From Candidatus Binatus soli (lineage in GTDB: Bacteria; Desulfobacterota; Binatia; Binatales; Binataceae), in NCBI GenBank assembly GCA_002479255.1, contig DLMJ01000037.1, positions 62,001 to 126,000 on the forward strand: DNA of 64,000 nucleotides, in the 5' to 3' direction. A program made the translations under genes and the position numbers. Below the pieces are notes generated by a model. The model did no database searches. It was not told the origin of the DNA and saw nothing but the letters and a program-made list of their open reading frames with translations. Below are positions 1 to 8,976 of this stretch, in pieces; position 1 is the stretch's first letter, and the number at the start of each line of letters is the position of its first letter.

Positions 1-848
1 AGCGGGGCGGAGTTGAGCAGCACGGGTTTCAGGTAGTACCACGGCGCCATCGCGCCCAGCGAGCCGAAGAAGCGGCCGACATTTTCGGCGTCGAGCTGAC
101 GATTGAGGAAGGCGAAGCGTCCGCCGAAGTAACATGCGAGATACCAGCTCGAAGCGATCACGGCGCCGAGGATGATCGCGCCGGGGTCGAGCATCGTCAG
201 GATTTGGCGTCCGCGGTGCTCGGCGAACATGAAGATTACGATCGAAACGCCGGGAAGAATTGCGCCGACGGGGCCCTTGGCGAGCACGCCGAGGCCGATC
301 GCAACCGCCATCAGATAGAGCGCGGGCAGACTGGATTCGAAGCGCGCGGCGGGGCCGGAAGAGGCCGCGTCGCGGGGCATCCACCGCAGAAATGCGAACA
401 GGGCGAGCGACTCGAAGAAGCACAGCGTCATGTCGACGCGGCCGTAGCGGCCCTGGCTGACGTACTGATAGGAGCCGGCAAGGGCGAGTCCGGCGAGGAC
501 GGCGGCGTCGATGCCGAGGAATTCGAACGCGAACAGCATCGTGAGGATCGCGCCGGCAACCGCGTAAAGTGCGGATGGGAGGCGGAGGTTGGCGGCGGTC
601 ACTTTGCGGATTCCGGCGAGGCGATCGATTGCGACCGCGGTCCAATGGAACAGCGGAGGCTTGTACATCGGGACGATGCCGTTCTCGACCGGGAACAGGA
701 GCTGGCCGTGCTCGACCATCTGCTGGACGAACACGCCTTCGACGGCCTCGTTGCCGGTGCATACGTCGCCGGCACCGAGCCGATGAAGCGTCAGGACGGC
801 GGTGAGGAGAGCGATCGCGGCGATCGCGGCGGCAGATTTCAGGTTCAT
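1..848 (-). CDS. Glycosyltransferase family 39 (PMT/ArnT-like) membrane protein, C-terminus cut by window edge
   Basis: Reading from ATG at 848 there is no stop before base 1, giving 282 codons of an incomplete protein. It opens with a hydrophobic segment, then has the early periplasmic loop typical of polyprenyl-phosphate-sugar transferases: GNEAVEG around residues 32-38 (acidic residue E34) and KPPLFHW around 63-69. Several further hydrophobic helices follow, including AKGPVGAILPG near residue 210. Family members transfer a sugar from a lipid-phosphate donor to lipid A, protein or other envelope acceptors at the outer face of the inner membrane. The acceptor cannot be told. The 70 bases upstream are AT-rich and probably hold the promoter. 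Confidence 0.82.
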   Translation of the reverse strand, partial: MNLKSAAAIAAIALLTAVLTLHRLGAGDVCTGNEAVEGVFVQQMVEHGQLLFPVENGIVPMYKPPLFHWTAVAIDRLAGIRKVTAANLRLPSALYAVAGAILTMLFAFEFLGIDAAVLAGLALAGSYQYVSQGRYGRVDMTLCFFESLALFAFLRWMPRDAASSGPAARFESSLPALYLMAVAIGLGVLAKGPVGAILPGVSIVIFMFAEHRGRQILTMLDPGAIILGAVIASSWYLACYFGGRFAFLNRQLDAENVGRFFGSLGAMAPWYYLKPVLLNSAP

Positions 849-922
849 GCGAAGGCCATCGGGCTCGACGCAGAGATATGATAGCTAGTCAATATATAAT
901 AGCTAATCACGGCATCGAATAG

Positions 923-2104
923 TCAGTCGAGCTCGGCGCGGAATATACTAAGGCTCTTGATGCGTGAGGGATCGTAGCCGCGCCACTTGGCCGCGGAGAC
1001 GTCGCGAGCACTCACGCGCTTGAAGCCGAGGCGGGAGAAGAAGCCGGCGACACGATCCTCATTGGTGCATGCGAAAACGTATTTGAGGCGGCGAGCCCGG
1101 GCTTCCTTGAGGATCTCGCGGACCAGCACGGCGGCGACGCCCTCGCCCTGGAAGCGCGTCAAGGTGTACATCGCGGTGATTTCGCCGGCGCGGTCGCGGC
1201 GGTACGGCTCGGTCAGCAGCGAGCAAATCCCAGCGAGGTGTTCGTCGCCGATTCGGTAGCCGAAGCATGAGGGCAGGATTTTCGCGATCTGGTCGGGAGT
1301 GCGGGGCAGCAAGGAGCCTTCGGTCTGGCCGCGGACGATGAGCGCTTCAACTTCTTCGAAGTCGTCGATTGAAACGGGGCGGACGAAGCCGTACTGCATC
1401 TCGGTGAACAGCGTTCCGGCGCCGATGAAACTGAAGAGTTCCTCGTAAACGTCGCCCGGCGCGACCAGGTTGACGGAACCGACGCCGTCTTCGAGGGCGT
1501 CGAGGGCGGCGCGGACGATGGCTCTGCGGGCGCGTGAGCGGAGGTTGCGCATAGTGAGGCGGATGCGATGTTCCTCGACGAACGAGAGCCGTTGGCCGTC
1601 CTTGTCGATCAAGCCGCCGCGCCGATCAAGCATCAGGAGCTTGAAGACGCGAAGGCGGCTGGCGAGCTCGCGCGCGAAGACGGTGAGATCGTCGGCGTCG
1701 TCACGGCTCATCGAGGCGACGACGATCGATCCGGCGCGCAATCGCGCCCAGATCTCGGCGACGGCGGAATCCGGTGGATACGGGCGCGAGCGAAGTCCGT
1801 CGGATGGATTGAAGACCGGGGGCGGTTCCTTGGGGGCGAGGCGGCCGAGCCGGCGCATCAGCTTGGGAAGTGCGCTCGGCGAAACGATGACGACGCATCG
1901 GGTTTGATTGCGCCGCAATTCGCGCAGCGTCAGGACGAGAGAATCGAAGTCGGAAATCCGCTGTCCGGCGGGAGGAATCAGCGCGAAGAGCAGGCTCTTG
2001 CCGTAGAATTCCTCGAGATAGAAGGTCTTCTCGCTGAAGACCGGGGCGCCGCGGCGTGGTTTGCCGACGAAGTCGCTGAGACCGATAGCTCCGAAATCGT
2101 TCAC
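923..2104 (-). CDS. N-acetylglutamate synthase-like protein: degenerate amino-acid kinase domain plus GNAT acetyltransferase
   Basis: 393 aa, GTG start. Residues about 20-230 resemble the amino-acid-kinase fold of ArgA-type N-acetylglutamate synthases but lack clear ATP-site motifs, as in non-phosphorylating synthases. Residues about 240-385 form a GNAT domain: TEMQYGFVRPVSIDDFEEV at its start and the acetyl-CoA loop region TRFQGEGVAAVLVREIL. The expected reaction is acetyl-CoA plus glutamate to N-acetylglutamate, the first step of arginine synthesis. No arginine genes flank it and no Shine-Dalgarno is evident at the GTG. A different acyl acceptor is possible, so no symbol is given. Confidence 0.72.
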   Translation of the reverse strand: MNDFGAIGLSDFVGKPRRGAPVFSEKTFYLEEFYGKSLLFALIPPAGQRISDFDSLVLTLRELRRNQTRCVVIVSPSALPKLMRRLGRLAPKEPPPVFNPSDGLRSRPYPPDSAVAEIWARLRAGSIVVASMSRDDADDLTVFARELASRLRVFKLLMLDRRGGLIDKDGQRLSFVEEHRIRLTMRNLRSRARRAIVRAALDALEDGVGSVNLVAPGDVYEELFSFIGAGTLFTEMQYGFVRPVSIDDFEEVEALIVRGQTEGSLLPRTPDQIAKILPSCFGYRIGDEHLAGICSLLTEPYRRDRAGEITAMYTLTRFQGEGVAAVLVREILKEARARRLKYVFACTNEDRVAGFFSRLGFKRVSARDVSAAKWRGYDPSRIKSLSIFRAELD

Positions 2105-2150
2105 GGGCAGAGGGTTCGCAGGGCCAGCGTCGGGAGGTTTCTCAATTCGG

Positions 2151-2633
2151 CTACGCGGGCTGAGACTTGGCCGGCGATATCGCTCTCGACGCGACTTCGG
2201 CGGGGGAACGCACGGCCGGCGACGGACGCGTCGCGGCTATTTCGGCGAGCGAGGTATCGGAGAAAACTTCGAGCAACACGCGCTGGCCCTTTTCCCAAAC
2301 GCGATACATGCGGCAGGTCGGCTGCAGAGCGCATGAGCTGCTGCCGTCGGTGCATAGATTGAGCTTGATGGGACCCTCGACGGCTTCGATAATGTCGCGA
2401 AACGTGACGGCGTCGGCATTGCGGGCAAGCTGGTAACCGCCGCCGGGACCGCGGCGCGCGCGGACGAGGCCGCGGCGCATCAGATCGCGAACCACTTTTT
2501 CGAGATAGTATTTCGGGATGTGCTCGCGACTTGCGATTTCGGCGCCGCGCGCGACGCCCGACGGATGATCGGCGAGATAGATCATCGCTCGCAGTGCGTA
2601 CTCGATCTTGCGCGGTATCTGCATCAGGCTCAT
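2151..2633 (-). CDS. Rrf2-family transcriptional regulator with three conserved cysteines
   Basis: 160 aa. The N-terminal winged helix matches IscR/NsrR-type proteins: KIEYALRAMIYLA at the start, the recognition-helix segment ISREHIPKYYLEK-like around residues 34-46, and the wing RARRGPGGGYQLAR at 58-71. C94, C101 and C107 are spaced like the Fe-S cluster ligands of IscR/NsrR/RsrR, so it probably senses iron-sulfur status, nitric oxide or redox state. There is no isc or suf operon beside it; the neighbours are riboflavin synthase and an acetyltransferase, so its targets are not evident. The C-terminal 25 residues are Pro/Ala/Arg-rich and probably disordered. Confidence 0.88.
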   Translation of the reverse strand: MSLMQIPRKIEYALRAMIYLADHPSGVARGAEIASREHIPKYYLEKVVRDLMRRGLVRARRGPGGGYQLARNADAVTFRDIIEAVEGPIKLNLCTDGSSSCALQPTCRMYRVWEKGQRVLLEVFSDTSLAEIAATRPSPAVRSPAEVASRAISPAKSQPA

Positions 2634-2670
2634 GCGTTTTTCACTTTTTCACTTTCTCACTTTTCGCTGT

Positions 2671-3282
2671 TCACGACGCGAGCGCCGGCGTCGCGCGTAT
2701 CGCGAGAATCTTCTCGACATACTTAACCAGCATGTCGTTCTCGATGTTGACGGTGTCACCGGGCTGCTTGAAACCGAGCGTCGTCGATCGCAGCGTGTGG
2801 GGAATTATTTCGACGGAAAAGTTGCAGTCCTCGACCGAGAAGCTGGTCAGGCTGATTCCGTCGATGGCGACCGAGCCCTTCTCGACCAGGTAGCGCGCTT
2901 GCGCGGGCACAACCTCGAGGTTGAAGAGTTTTGAGTCGCCCTCGGGCTTGATCGACACGACCCGGCCGATGCCGTCAACGTGGCCGGAGACCAGATGGCC
3001 GCCAAGCAGCTTGCCGAGCGTGAGGCATCGCTCGAGATTCACGCGGCGGGAGGGTTTCAGATCGCCAAGCCCGGTGCATCGCAAGGTCTCGGCCGAGATG
3101 TCCATCGCGAAGCGGCCGGGGCCTTTGGAAATCACGGTCAGGCACGCGCCGTTGACGGCGATCGAATCGCCGATGTTGATTTCGGAAATGGGGAGCGATG
3201 TATGGACAGAAATTACCGCGCCTTGGTCGGTCGGCTTGAGGCTTTCGACGGTGCCGAGGTCTTCGATGATACCGGTGAACAT
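2671..3282 (-). CDS. ribE: Riboflavin synthase alpha chain
   Basis: 203 aa from ATG 3282, chosen over GTG 3285 because AGGAG lies six bases upstream of the ATG. It begins with the family signature MFTGIIEDLGTV and contains the two homologous lumazine-binding halves expected of a ~200-aa trimeric synthase: first half with IGDSIAVNGACLTV, second half with VEKGSVAIDGISLTS. It dismutates two 6,7-dimethyl-8-ribityllumazine molecules to riboflavin in the cytoplasm. No other rib genes are adjacent and I saw no FMN-riboswitch consensus in the 250 bases upstream. Confidence 0.96.
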   Translation of the reverse strand: MFTGIIEDLGTVESLKPTDQGAVISVHTSLPISEINIGDSIAVNGACLTVISKGPGRFAMDISAETLRCTGLGDLKPSRRVNLERCLTLGKLLGGHLVSGHVDGIGRVVSIKPEGDSKLFNLEVVPAQARYLVEKGSVAIDGISLTSFSVEDCNFSVEIIPHTLRSTTLGFKQPGDTVNIENDMLVKYVEKILAIRATPALAS

Positions 3283-3502
3283 CACTCACTCCTGTGGAGC
3301 GCTGGCGCGGCGGGGAGAAAACTCCAGAAAAATCATATCTTTTTGACGGATAGCGGCGCAACAAGGGCGGACGGAGCGGGGACAGAATTAGCGAAGCCCA
3401 CACTGGGTTTACGGGGGCCCCGGTCCCTGCACCTGAGTAAGGAAAAAAAACGCGGCCGGAGTTTACCTTGAGCCCTTCGACTACGCTCTTCCTGACATGG
3501 GT

Positions 3503-3520
3503 GCAGGGGCTGGCCCCTGC
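3503..3520. repeat. Perfect inverted repeat, 8-bp stem and 2-base loop
   Basis: GCAGGGGC (3503-3510) pairs with GCCCCTGC (3513-3520) around TG. It lies 15 bases before the HAD gene start, so it could mask that gene's translation start or end a transcript. No T-run follows on either strand, so a classical terminator is unlikely. Confidence 0.45.
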
Positions 3521-3534
3521 TAAGCTGGAGCGGA

Positions 3535-4233
3535 ATGAAATCGAAGGGAAAGGAAAAACTCAAGGCGCTGCTGTTCGACTTTGGCGGCACGCTCGCATTC
3601 CTGGATTTCGAATTGCTGGCCCGCGAATTCTCGCGCGAAGGGCGCAAGCTCGATGCACTGGCGCTCGAGCACGCCGAATACGGGGGGCGCGCGGCGATCG
3701 ATCGGGTGCTGATGAGCGGGGCGAACAAGCAAGCCGACTACGCGGCGTACGAGCATTTTTTTCGCGGCTGGATGACGGCGGCAGGAATTCCGGAAGAGGA
3801 ATTTCGCGAATGCGCGGCGAAGTTTGGCGCGATACATCGCGAGGCCACGCTCTGGCGCGTGGTGCGGGTGGGCACGTTCGAGGCGTTGGAGGCGTTCAAA
3901 TCGGCGGGATACAGGCTCGGGATCGTGTCGAATGCGGAGGGACAGGTCGAAGCGGACGCGAGACGATTCGGGCTGGCGCCGTACTTCGACGTGATAATCG
4001 ACTCGCATGTTGTCGGGGTGGCAAAGCCCGACCCGCGGATTTTTCAAATCGCGCTCGAGCGATTGGGCGTCGCTCCCGACGAAGTGAGATTTGCGGGCGA
4101 CATCTATTCGATCGACGTGGAGGGCGCGCGCGCGGCGGGAATCGAGGCGCGGCTGATCGATCGGCATCAGCGCTACACGTGGGTCGATCACGAGAAGATT
4201 CGGCATATCGGGGAGCTGCATCGGATCGATTGA
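3535..4233 (+). CDS. HAD-superfamily hydrolase (phosphatase-like)
   Basis: 232 aa. The HAD motifs are in order: motif I DFGGTLA near residue 14, motif II GIVSNAEG near 130, motif III lysine in VAKPDPRIF near 163, and motif IV GDIYSIDVEGARAAGI near 187. Note that motif I reads DFGGT rather than the usual DxDGT; the nucleophile aspartate is present but the second aspartate (general acid/base) is glycine. This is common in some HAD subgroups and argues for a dehalogenase-like or phosphonatase-like variant, or weak phosphatase activity. The substrate is unknown. The gene ends 29 bases before the MBL hydrolase gene and is probably co-transcribed with it. Confidence 0.83.
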   Translation: MKSKGKEKLKALLFDFGGTLAFLDFELLAREFSREGRKLDALALEHAEYGGRAAIDRVLMSGANKQADYAAYEHFFRGWMTAAGIPEEEFRECAAKFGAIHREATLWRVVRVGTFEALEAFKSAGYRLGIVSNAEGQVEADARRFGLAPYFDVIIDSHVVGVAKPDPRIFQIALERLGVAPDEVRFAGDIYSIDVEGARAAGIEARLIDRHQRYTWVDHEKIRHIGELHRID

Positions 4234-4262
4234 GGATTTTCTTGTAAGAGGAAGATTCAGCT

Positions 4263-5546
4263 ATGGGCGTGATAAGAGATCAATCGGAAAAGATTTTCAC
4301 CGGCGCGATTACGACCCGCCAGTTCCATCCGATCCTGCCGACCGGCGAGTACGAGGAAATTGCGGACGGCGTGATGTTCTACCGATGGTTTGCGAACGTG
4401 ACGGCGGCCAAGACGGGCGAGGGACTGGTGCTGGTGGATACGGGAGGCTACTTCAACCAGGACGCGACGGTGAAACTGATTCGGCAGTTCTCGCCGGAGC
4501 GGGTGAACACGGCGATCTACACGCACGGGCACGTCGATCACGCGTGCGGGATGCCGGCTATAGTGGCGGATGCGCAGAAGAACAAGGTGGCACGGCCGCG
4601 CGTGGTGGGACATCGCGCAGTCGCGGCGCGGTTCGATCGCTACAAGCGCACCGCCGGCTATAACACTGTAGTCAATACGCGGCAATTCAACCGGCCCGCT
4701 CCGTGGCCGACAGAGTATGTATATCCGGATACTTACTTCGATAATCAGTTGAATGTAGTTGCCGGCGACGACAAGTTTGAATGCCATCATGCGCGCGGCG
4801 AGACCGACGATCATTGCTGGGTCTTCATCCCGCAGCGCAAGCTGCTGTGTACCGGAGATTTGATCATCTGGGCGGCGCCCAATGCGGGCAATCCACAGAA
4901 GGCGCAGCGCTACGCGCGCGAATGGGCCGAGGCGCTGCGCGTGATGGCGAGACTGGGGGCGGAAGTGCTCGTGCCGGGCCACGGCTACCCGGTGTTCGGC
5001 GCGATGCGGGTGCGGCAGGTGCTGAACGACACCGCAAACTATCTGCAGAGCCTGTACGATCAGGCTATTGCGATGATGAATGCGGGCGCGCCGCTGGACG
5101 AGATAATTCACACTGTGAAGCCGCCGGCAAATCTCGCGGAGAAGCCGTGGCTGCAGGCCGTGTACGACGAGCCCGAGTTTATCGTGCGCAACGTCTGGCG
5201 GCTGGAAGGCGGATGGTACGACGGCACACCGTCGAACCTCAAACCCGCGAGCGACGGCGAGCGGGCGCGGGAGATTGCCGCGCTGGCGGGCGGTGTGGCG
5301 CCGGTGATCGCGCGAGCGAACGAAAAACTTGCTGCGGGCGAAGTCGTGCTGGCATGTCATCTGGCGGATTGGGCGGTGGCGGCGGCGCCGGACGACAAAT
5401 CGGCGCATGAAGCGCGGATGAGAGTCTATGCGGCGCGTGCGGATCGCGAGGAATCGACGATGGCGCACGGTATCTTCCGGTCGGCGGCGGTCGAGTCAGC
5501 GACGAAGGCGGGAGTCGCGCCGCCCGAGGACAAGCGGAGCGCGTGA
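4263..5546 (+). CDS. Metallo-beta-lactamase-fold hydrolase with alkylsulfatase-type dimerisation domain
   Basis: 427 aa. The zinc motif THGHVDHACGM lies near residue 97; later metal ligands appear in ARGETDDHCW and LVPGHGYP. The acidic GETDDH segment and the following GGWYDGTPSNLKP element are typical of alkyl/aryl-sulfatases of the SdsA/BDS1 group, whose dimerisation domain begins there. SdsA1-type enzymes carry an additional C-terminal SCP2-like domain (about 650 aa in total), which is missing here. It has no signal peptide, so it acts in the cytoplasm. Likely role: hydrolysis of a sulfate ester or a related ester. Sulfatase identity is an inference from the domain order. Confidence 0.76.
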   Translation: MGVIRDQSEKIFTGAITTRQFHPILPTGEYEEIADGVMFYRWFANVTAAKTGEGLVLVDTGGYFNQDATVKLIRQFSPERVNTAIYTHGHVDHACGMPAIVADAQKNKVARPRVVGHRAVAARFDRYKRTAGYNTVVNTRQFNRPAPWPTEYVYPDTYFDNQLNVVAGDDKFECHHARGETDDHCWVFIPQRKLLCTGDLIIWAAPNAGNPQKAQRYAREWAEALRVMARLGAEVLVPGHGYPVFGAMRVRQVLNDTANYLQSLYDQAIAMMNAGAPLDEIIHTVKPPANLAEKPWLQAVYDEPEFIVRNVWRLEGGWYDGTPSNLKPASDGERAREIAALAGGVAPVIARANEKLAAGEVVLACHLADWAVAAAPDDKSAHEARMRVYAARADREESTMAHGIFRSAAVESATKAGVAPPEDKRSA

Positions 5547-5595
5547 AATCGCGCCGAGTCTTCGAGGCGCGGGTGAGGCTCGACGTTTCACTCCT

Positions 5596-6807
5596 TCACT
5601 TTTCCACTGGCCCCGGGGGCAGCGTGAGTTTGCCGAGGATGGCAGGCGCGCGCGCACCGGTGACACTGGGGATGTTGCCCTGGCGGCCGCGCAGCATCTG
5701 GTAGCCGAGGACGGCAAATGCGACGGCCTCGAGCGCGTTGCCGTCAACCCCGACGTCCGCGGCCGTGATCACTTCGAGATTGGGAAGCTCGGCCCCGATC
5801 ATTCGCATCAAGGTTGGGTTTTGCGCGCCGCCGCCAGTGACGATCAACTGGTCAACGGGGCCACGGGGAAAAATGAAGCGGCGGCATGCGTCGGCGATCG
5901 ATCGCGCGGTGAGGGCGGTGACCGTCGCGACCAGATCGTAGTCAACGATTCTCATGCGGCGGGCTTCGGCGACGATCCGATCGAGCAGATGGGCGCCGAA
6001 TTCCTCGCGTCCAGTCGATTTTGGCGGGCGTCGGCGGAAATAAGGATTTCGCATCAGCTTCGCAAGCAGCGGCTCGTTGACGTGGCCCCGTGCCGCGATG
6101 CGCCCGTCGCGATCCATCCGCAGTCGGCCGCCCGAGATTCGCGAAGCGAGCGCGTCCAGCATCATGTTACCCGGGCCGGTGTCGAACGCGATCAGGTCGG
6201 GGTCGCCGAGGCGCGCGCGGGGCGGAATGTAAGTTGCGTTGCTGATGCCGCCGATGTTCTGCACGACGCGGCCGCGCGTGGGGTCGGCGAACAGCCAGAG
6301 ATGGGCGAGTGGGGCCAGGGGAGCGCCCTCGCCGCCGAGCGCGATGTCCATCGTGCGGAAGTCGGCGACGACGGGAACTCCGGTGGCCGCGGCGATGACG
6401 GCGGACTCGCCAAGTTGCATCGTGGAGGCGAGCTGTCCGCGGGCCGCGCGGCGTGGCGGCAGATGAAAAAAGGTATGACCGTGCGATCCGATGAACGCAA
6501 CGTCGGATAGTGCGATGCGCGCGCGCCGGGCGATCTCGATGGCGGCACGTCCGAACTCGCGACCGAGCGCGAAGTTGAGCGTGGAAATCGCCGCCGCGCC
6601 GATTTTCTCATCGGCGGAAGCGGCGAGCAATTCTTTGCGAAAGCGCGCAGGGTACGGAAAAGTGTGAAACGCGATCAAGCGCGCGGGCGGATGGGAACGC
6701 TCGTCGAGCTCGACGACGGCGGCGCTCACGCCGTCGTGCGAAGTCCCGGACATCAAGCCGATCGCGAGAACTATCCGGCGGTCGAGTTTAATCGTGATTG
6801 CGCTCAT
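5596..6807 (-). CDS. anmK: Anhydro-N-acetylmuramic acid kinase
   Basis: 403 aa from ATG 6807; the longer reading frame adds an unrelated N-terminus. Family motifs are clear: GLMSGTSHDGVSAAVVEL near the start, SHGHTFFHLPP, FDTGPGNMMLDAL and VTGGGAQNPTLM. The enzyme phosphorylates and opens 1,6-anhydro-MurNAc to MurNAc-6-phosphate in peptidoglycan recycling. The gene starts 20 bases inside the end of the preceding solute-binding-protein gene, so the two are translationally coupled. NagA lies about 2 kb upstream on the same strand, giving a second enzyme for recycled amino sugars; MurQ is not in the window. Confidence 0.94.
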   Translation of the reverse strand: MSAITIKLDRRIVLAIGLMSGTSHDGVSAAVVELDERSHPPARLIAFHTFPYPARFRKELLAASADEKIGAAAISTLNFALGREFGRAAIEIARRARIALSDVAFIGSHGHTFFHLPPRRAARGQLASTMQLGESAVIAAATGVPVVADFRTMDIALGGEGAPLAPLAHLWLFADPTRGRVVQNIGGISNATYIPPRARLGDPDLIAFDTGPGNMMLDALASRISGGRLRMDRDGRIAARGHVNEPLLAKLMRNPYFRRRPPKSTGREEFGAHLLDRIVAEARRMRIVDYDLVATVTALTARSIADACRRFIFPRGPVDQLIVTGGGAQNPTLMRMIGAELPNLEVITAADVGVDGNALEAVAFAVLGYQMLRGRQGNIPSVTGARAPAILGKLTLPPGPVEK

Positions 6808-8053
6808 CTTTATCGAGATCCGATTCTTCCAATTCATCATCGCCGAGCGATTCCCGCGAATCGTCACGACGGCTTAAGCGAAGCATCTCGACTCCCGCAA
6901 GGAGCAGGCGCATGCCGGAGGGAAGATCGAGCGAGCCGGAGTCGTCGTGCGACTCAGGCGCGATAATCACCTTGCGTCCGCGGTGCCATTGCACGAGCAG
7001 CATCTGGTGACCGAGCTGGCGGCCGGTGACGCGATCGATCGAGAACTCGCCGAACATCGTGGTGGTTTGCAAGTTGGAGAATGCATCGCGAAGCATCGCG
7101 TCGTCGCGGCGGCCGGCGGCAGCGAGCGCGGCGGCGGTCAGGAGACCGGCGGCGTAAATCTGCGCGGCGGGATAATCGGGAAAATCGCCGGCGCCGGCGG
7201 TGACCATTCGGCGCGCAAACTCGGCTGGCGTTGGGCCGAGGGCGGGCGCGATCTCGATGGAATCCTCCCACTGCGAAGGGCCGACGATTCCTTCTGCAAG
7301 TTCGCCCAAGTCCGATGCGAAGCGGCGCACACCGGCGGCGACGCATCCAAGCACCGGGATGTTGAGACGGGAAGATGCGACCGCGCGCATCACGGCGACG
7401 TCATGTTCATAGCTGCCGGCGCTGGCGAGCGCGTTGACGCGGTTGCGCGCGAGGGCGGGGAAAAGCCGCGCGGGCGTGGAGACGGGGTCGAACGCGCCGT
7501 TCCATTTCACGCGGACGCGGACTCCGCGACGACGAGCGGCGCGTTCGGCGGCGGCGCGCTCGAAGCCCGATGCAACCGCGCGAGCGAAGGGCGACTTCGA
7601 CGCGACGATCGCGACGCGCTTGCGCCAGAGCTTGAGCTGGGTCAGCAAGCGGACGAAGCCGCGCAAATAGTCACTGGCGGGACTGAGTACTCCGACGATC
7701 ATCTTGTAGCCGCGGTCGTAGAGTTCGTCGCCGGCGCCGCCGTGATTAACGAAGACGCGACCGGATTGTTCGACGATGTCCGCGGCGACGCGGGTGAGGC
7801 GACTGGAGTACGGGCCGAAGATTATGTCTGCGCGGCGATCCGCGCAGAGAGCGCGATATATTTCGGCGCATCGCACAGCGTCGCTCGCGTCGTCGTGGCA
7901 CTCGAGCGCAAACTCGCATCGCTCGCTGGCGATGCGGAGCGCACTGCTGGCGTTGGCGTCGGCGATGAACAAACGAATCGCGATTTCGGCCTGCCGCCCC
8001 ATCGGGGAGTATTCGCCGGTGAGGGAGAGCGAGAGGCCGATGGTGATTTTCAC
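6788..8053 (-). CDS. Type 1 periplasmic-binding-fold protein (LivJ/LivK-like), no signal peptide
   Basis: 421 aa from GTG 8053. The longer upstream frame is discarded because it lies antisense in frame to the MaoC gene and is low-complexity. The protein starts directly at the first beta strand (KITIGLSLSLTGEYSPMGRQAEI) typical of branched-chain amino-acid binding proteins, followed by IIFGPYSSRLT and later YPAAQIYAAG. There is no hydrophobic signal sequence and no ABC permease or ATPase gene nearby, so it may be a cytoplasmic sensor of the same fold rather than a transporter subunit. It sits 10 bases after the MaoC gene and overlaps anmK by 20 bases. Confidence 0.77.
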   Translation of the reverse strand: MKITIGLSLSLTGEYSPMGRQAEIAIRLFIADANASSALRIASERCEFALECHDDASDAVRCAEIYRALCADRRADIIFGPYSSRLTRVAADIVEQSGRVFVNHGGAGDELYDRGYKMIVGVLSPASDYLRGFVRLLTQLKLWRKRVAIVASKSPFARAVASGFERAAAERAARRRGVRVRVKWNGAFDPVSTPARLFPALARNRVNALASAGSYEHDVAVMRAVASSRLNIPVLGCVAAGVRRFASDLGELAEGIVGPSQWEDSIEIAPALGPTPAEFARRMVTAGAGDFPDYPAAQIYAAGLLTAAALAAAGRRDDAMLRDAFSNLQTTTMFGEFSIDRVTGRQLGHQMLLVQWHRGRKVIIAPESHDDSGSLDLPSGMRLLLAGVEMLRLSRRDDSRESLGDDELEESDLDKDERNHD

Positions 8054-8063
8054 GGGAGGGAAG

Positions 8064-8918
8064 TCAGGGTGCGACTTCGGCGATGCCGCCCTTGATAACA
8101 GCCTGGCCGTCGGGGTTGAAAGTCTCGTAAGCGAATGCTTTGCGGCCGTCGCGGTCGCCGTCGGCCCAGACTTTGGTGGTGATGGTCTGGCCGGGCAGCA
8201 CGGGACGGGAGAAGCGCGCGCGCAAGCGCTTGAGGCGAGCCGGGTCGCCGGCGCAGAGATTGTCGATCGCGACCTTCGACGTAAACGCCATCGTGCAGAG
8301 GCCATGCACGATGATGCTCGGCAGGCCCGCCATCTTCGCGATGTTTTCATCGACATGGATCGGGTTGCGATCGCCCGAGGCCTCGGCGTAGCGGTAGGTC
8401 TGATCCTTGTCGATGGTTTGCGCGACTGAGAAGATCGGCTCACCGCGATCGGGCTCGATGGCGCGCGGTTCCGAGGACGCGGCTTCGCGGTTTCGAGCGC
8501 CTCGAATAAAAGCGATGAAGAGTGTTTTCTGGACCGGTTGCCCCTTCTGGTTGGCGGCGTTTAGCTCGACGGTCATGGTCTCGCCGGTGGCCTTGGTTTC
8601 GATCGAAATAATTTTTGCGGCCGCGGTTACTACGTCGCCGGGGCGAATTGGATTTGGAAATTCCATGTCCTGCTCGCCGTGAACGAGGCGGAGCAGGTCG
8701 GCCTGCAGGTCGGGATCCATCACGGTTTTCATGACGGCATCCCAAACGACGGTGACGCCGAACATCGGCGGCGCGACGATGCCGCCGGGGCGGCTCGCGT
8801 CGAAGAACGCGGGGTTGTCGTCGTTGTACGCGCGCGCATAGTTCTGGACCGCGTCGAGGGTGACGTTGGTGGTGAAGGGCGGATATTCGCGGCCCACGCA
8901 GGCTTTGTTGAGCGGCAT
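8064..8918 (-). CDS. MaoC-like dehydratase / enoyl-CoA hydratase (double hot-dog)
   Basis: 284 aa. Residues about 5-145 form the FAS1-like N-terminal hot-dog (NYARAYNDDNPAFFD); residues about 155-280 form a MaoC hot-dog with the hydratase motif YRYAEASGDRNPIHVDENIAKMAGLPSIIVHGLCTMA split into catalytic D...H pairs (ASGDRNPIH). Family members hydrate trans-2-enoyl-CoA or act on mesaconyl-type thioesters. The gene is first of a three-gene set with the binding protein and anmK. Substrate unknown; acyl-CoA metabolism is a family-level inference. Confidence 0.87.
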   Translation of the reverse strand: MPLNKACVGREYPPFTTNVTLDAVQNYARAYNDDNPAFFDASRPGGIVAPPMFGVTVVWDAVMKTVMDPDLQADLLRLVHGEQDMEFPNPIRPGDVVTAAAKIISIETKATGETMTVELNAANQKGQPVQKTLFIAFIRGARNREAASSEPRAIEPDRGEPIFSVAQTIDKDQTYRYAEASGDRNPIHVDENIAKMAGLPSIIVHGLCTMAFTSKVAIDNLCAGDPARLKRLRARFSRPVLPGQTITTKVWADGDRDGRKAFAYETFNPDGQAVIKGGIAEVAP

Positions 8919-8976
8919 CGATTGGCTCCTATTGGATGGTGCTTTCGAAATTCAGCGGTTTTTCGTCGATCAGCGG

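Noticed and set aside
204..881. Long plus-strand frame at the window start
   Set aside because: Antisense to a membrane glycosyltransferase with clear motifs; composition is typical of high-GC shadow frames.
3286..3534. FMN riboswitch upstream of riboflavin synthase
   Set aside because: The consensus segments were not found.
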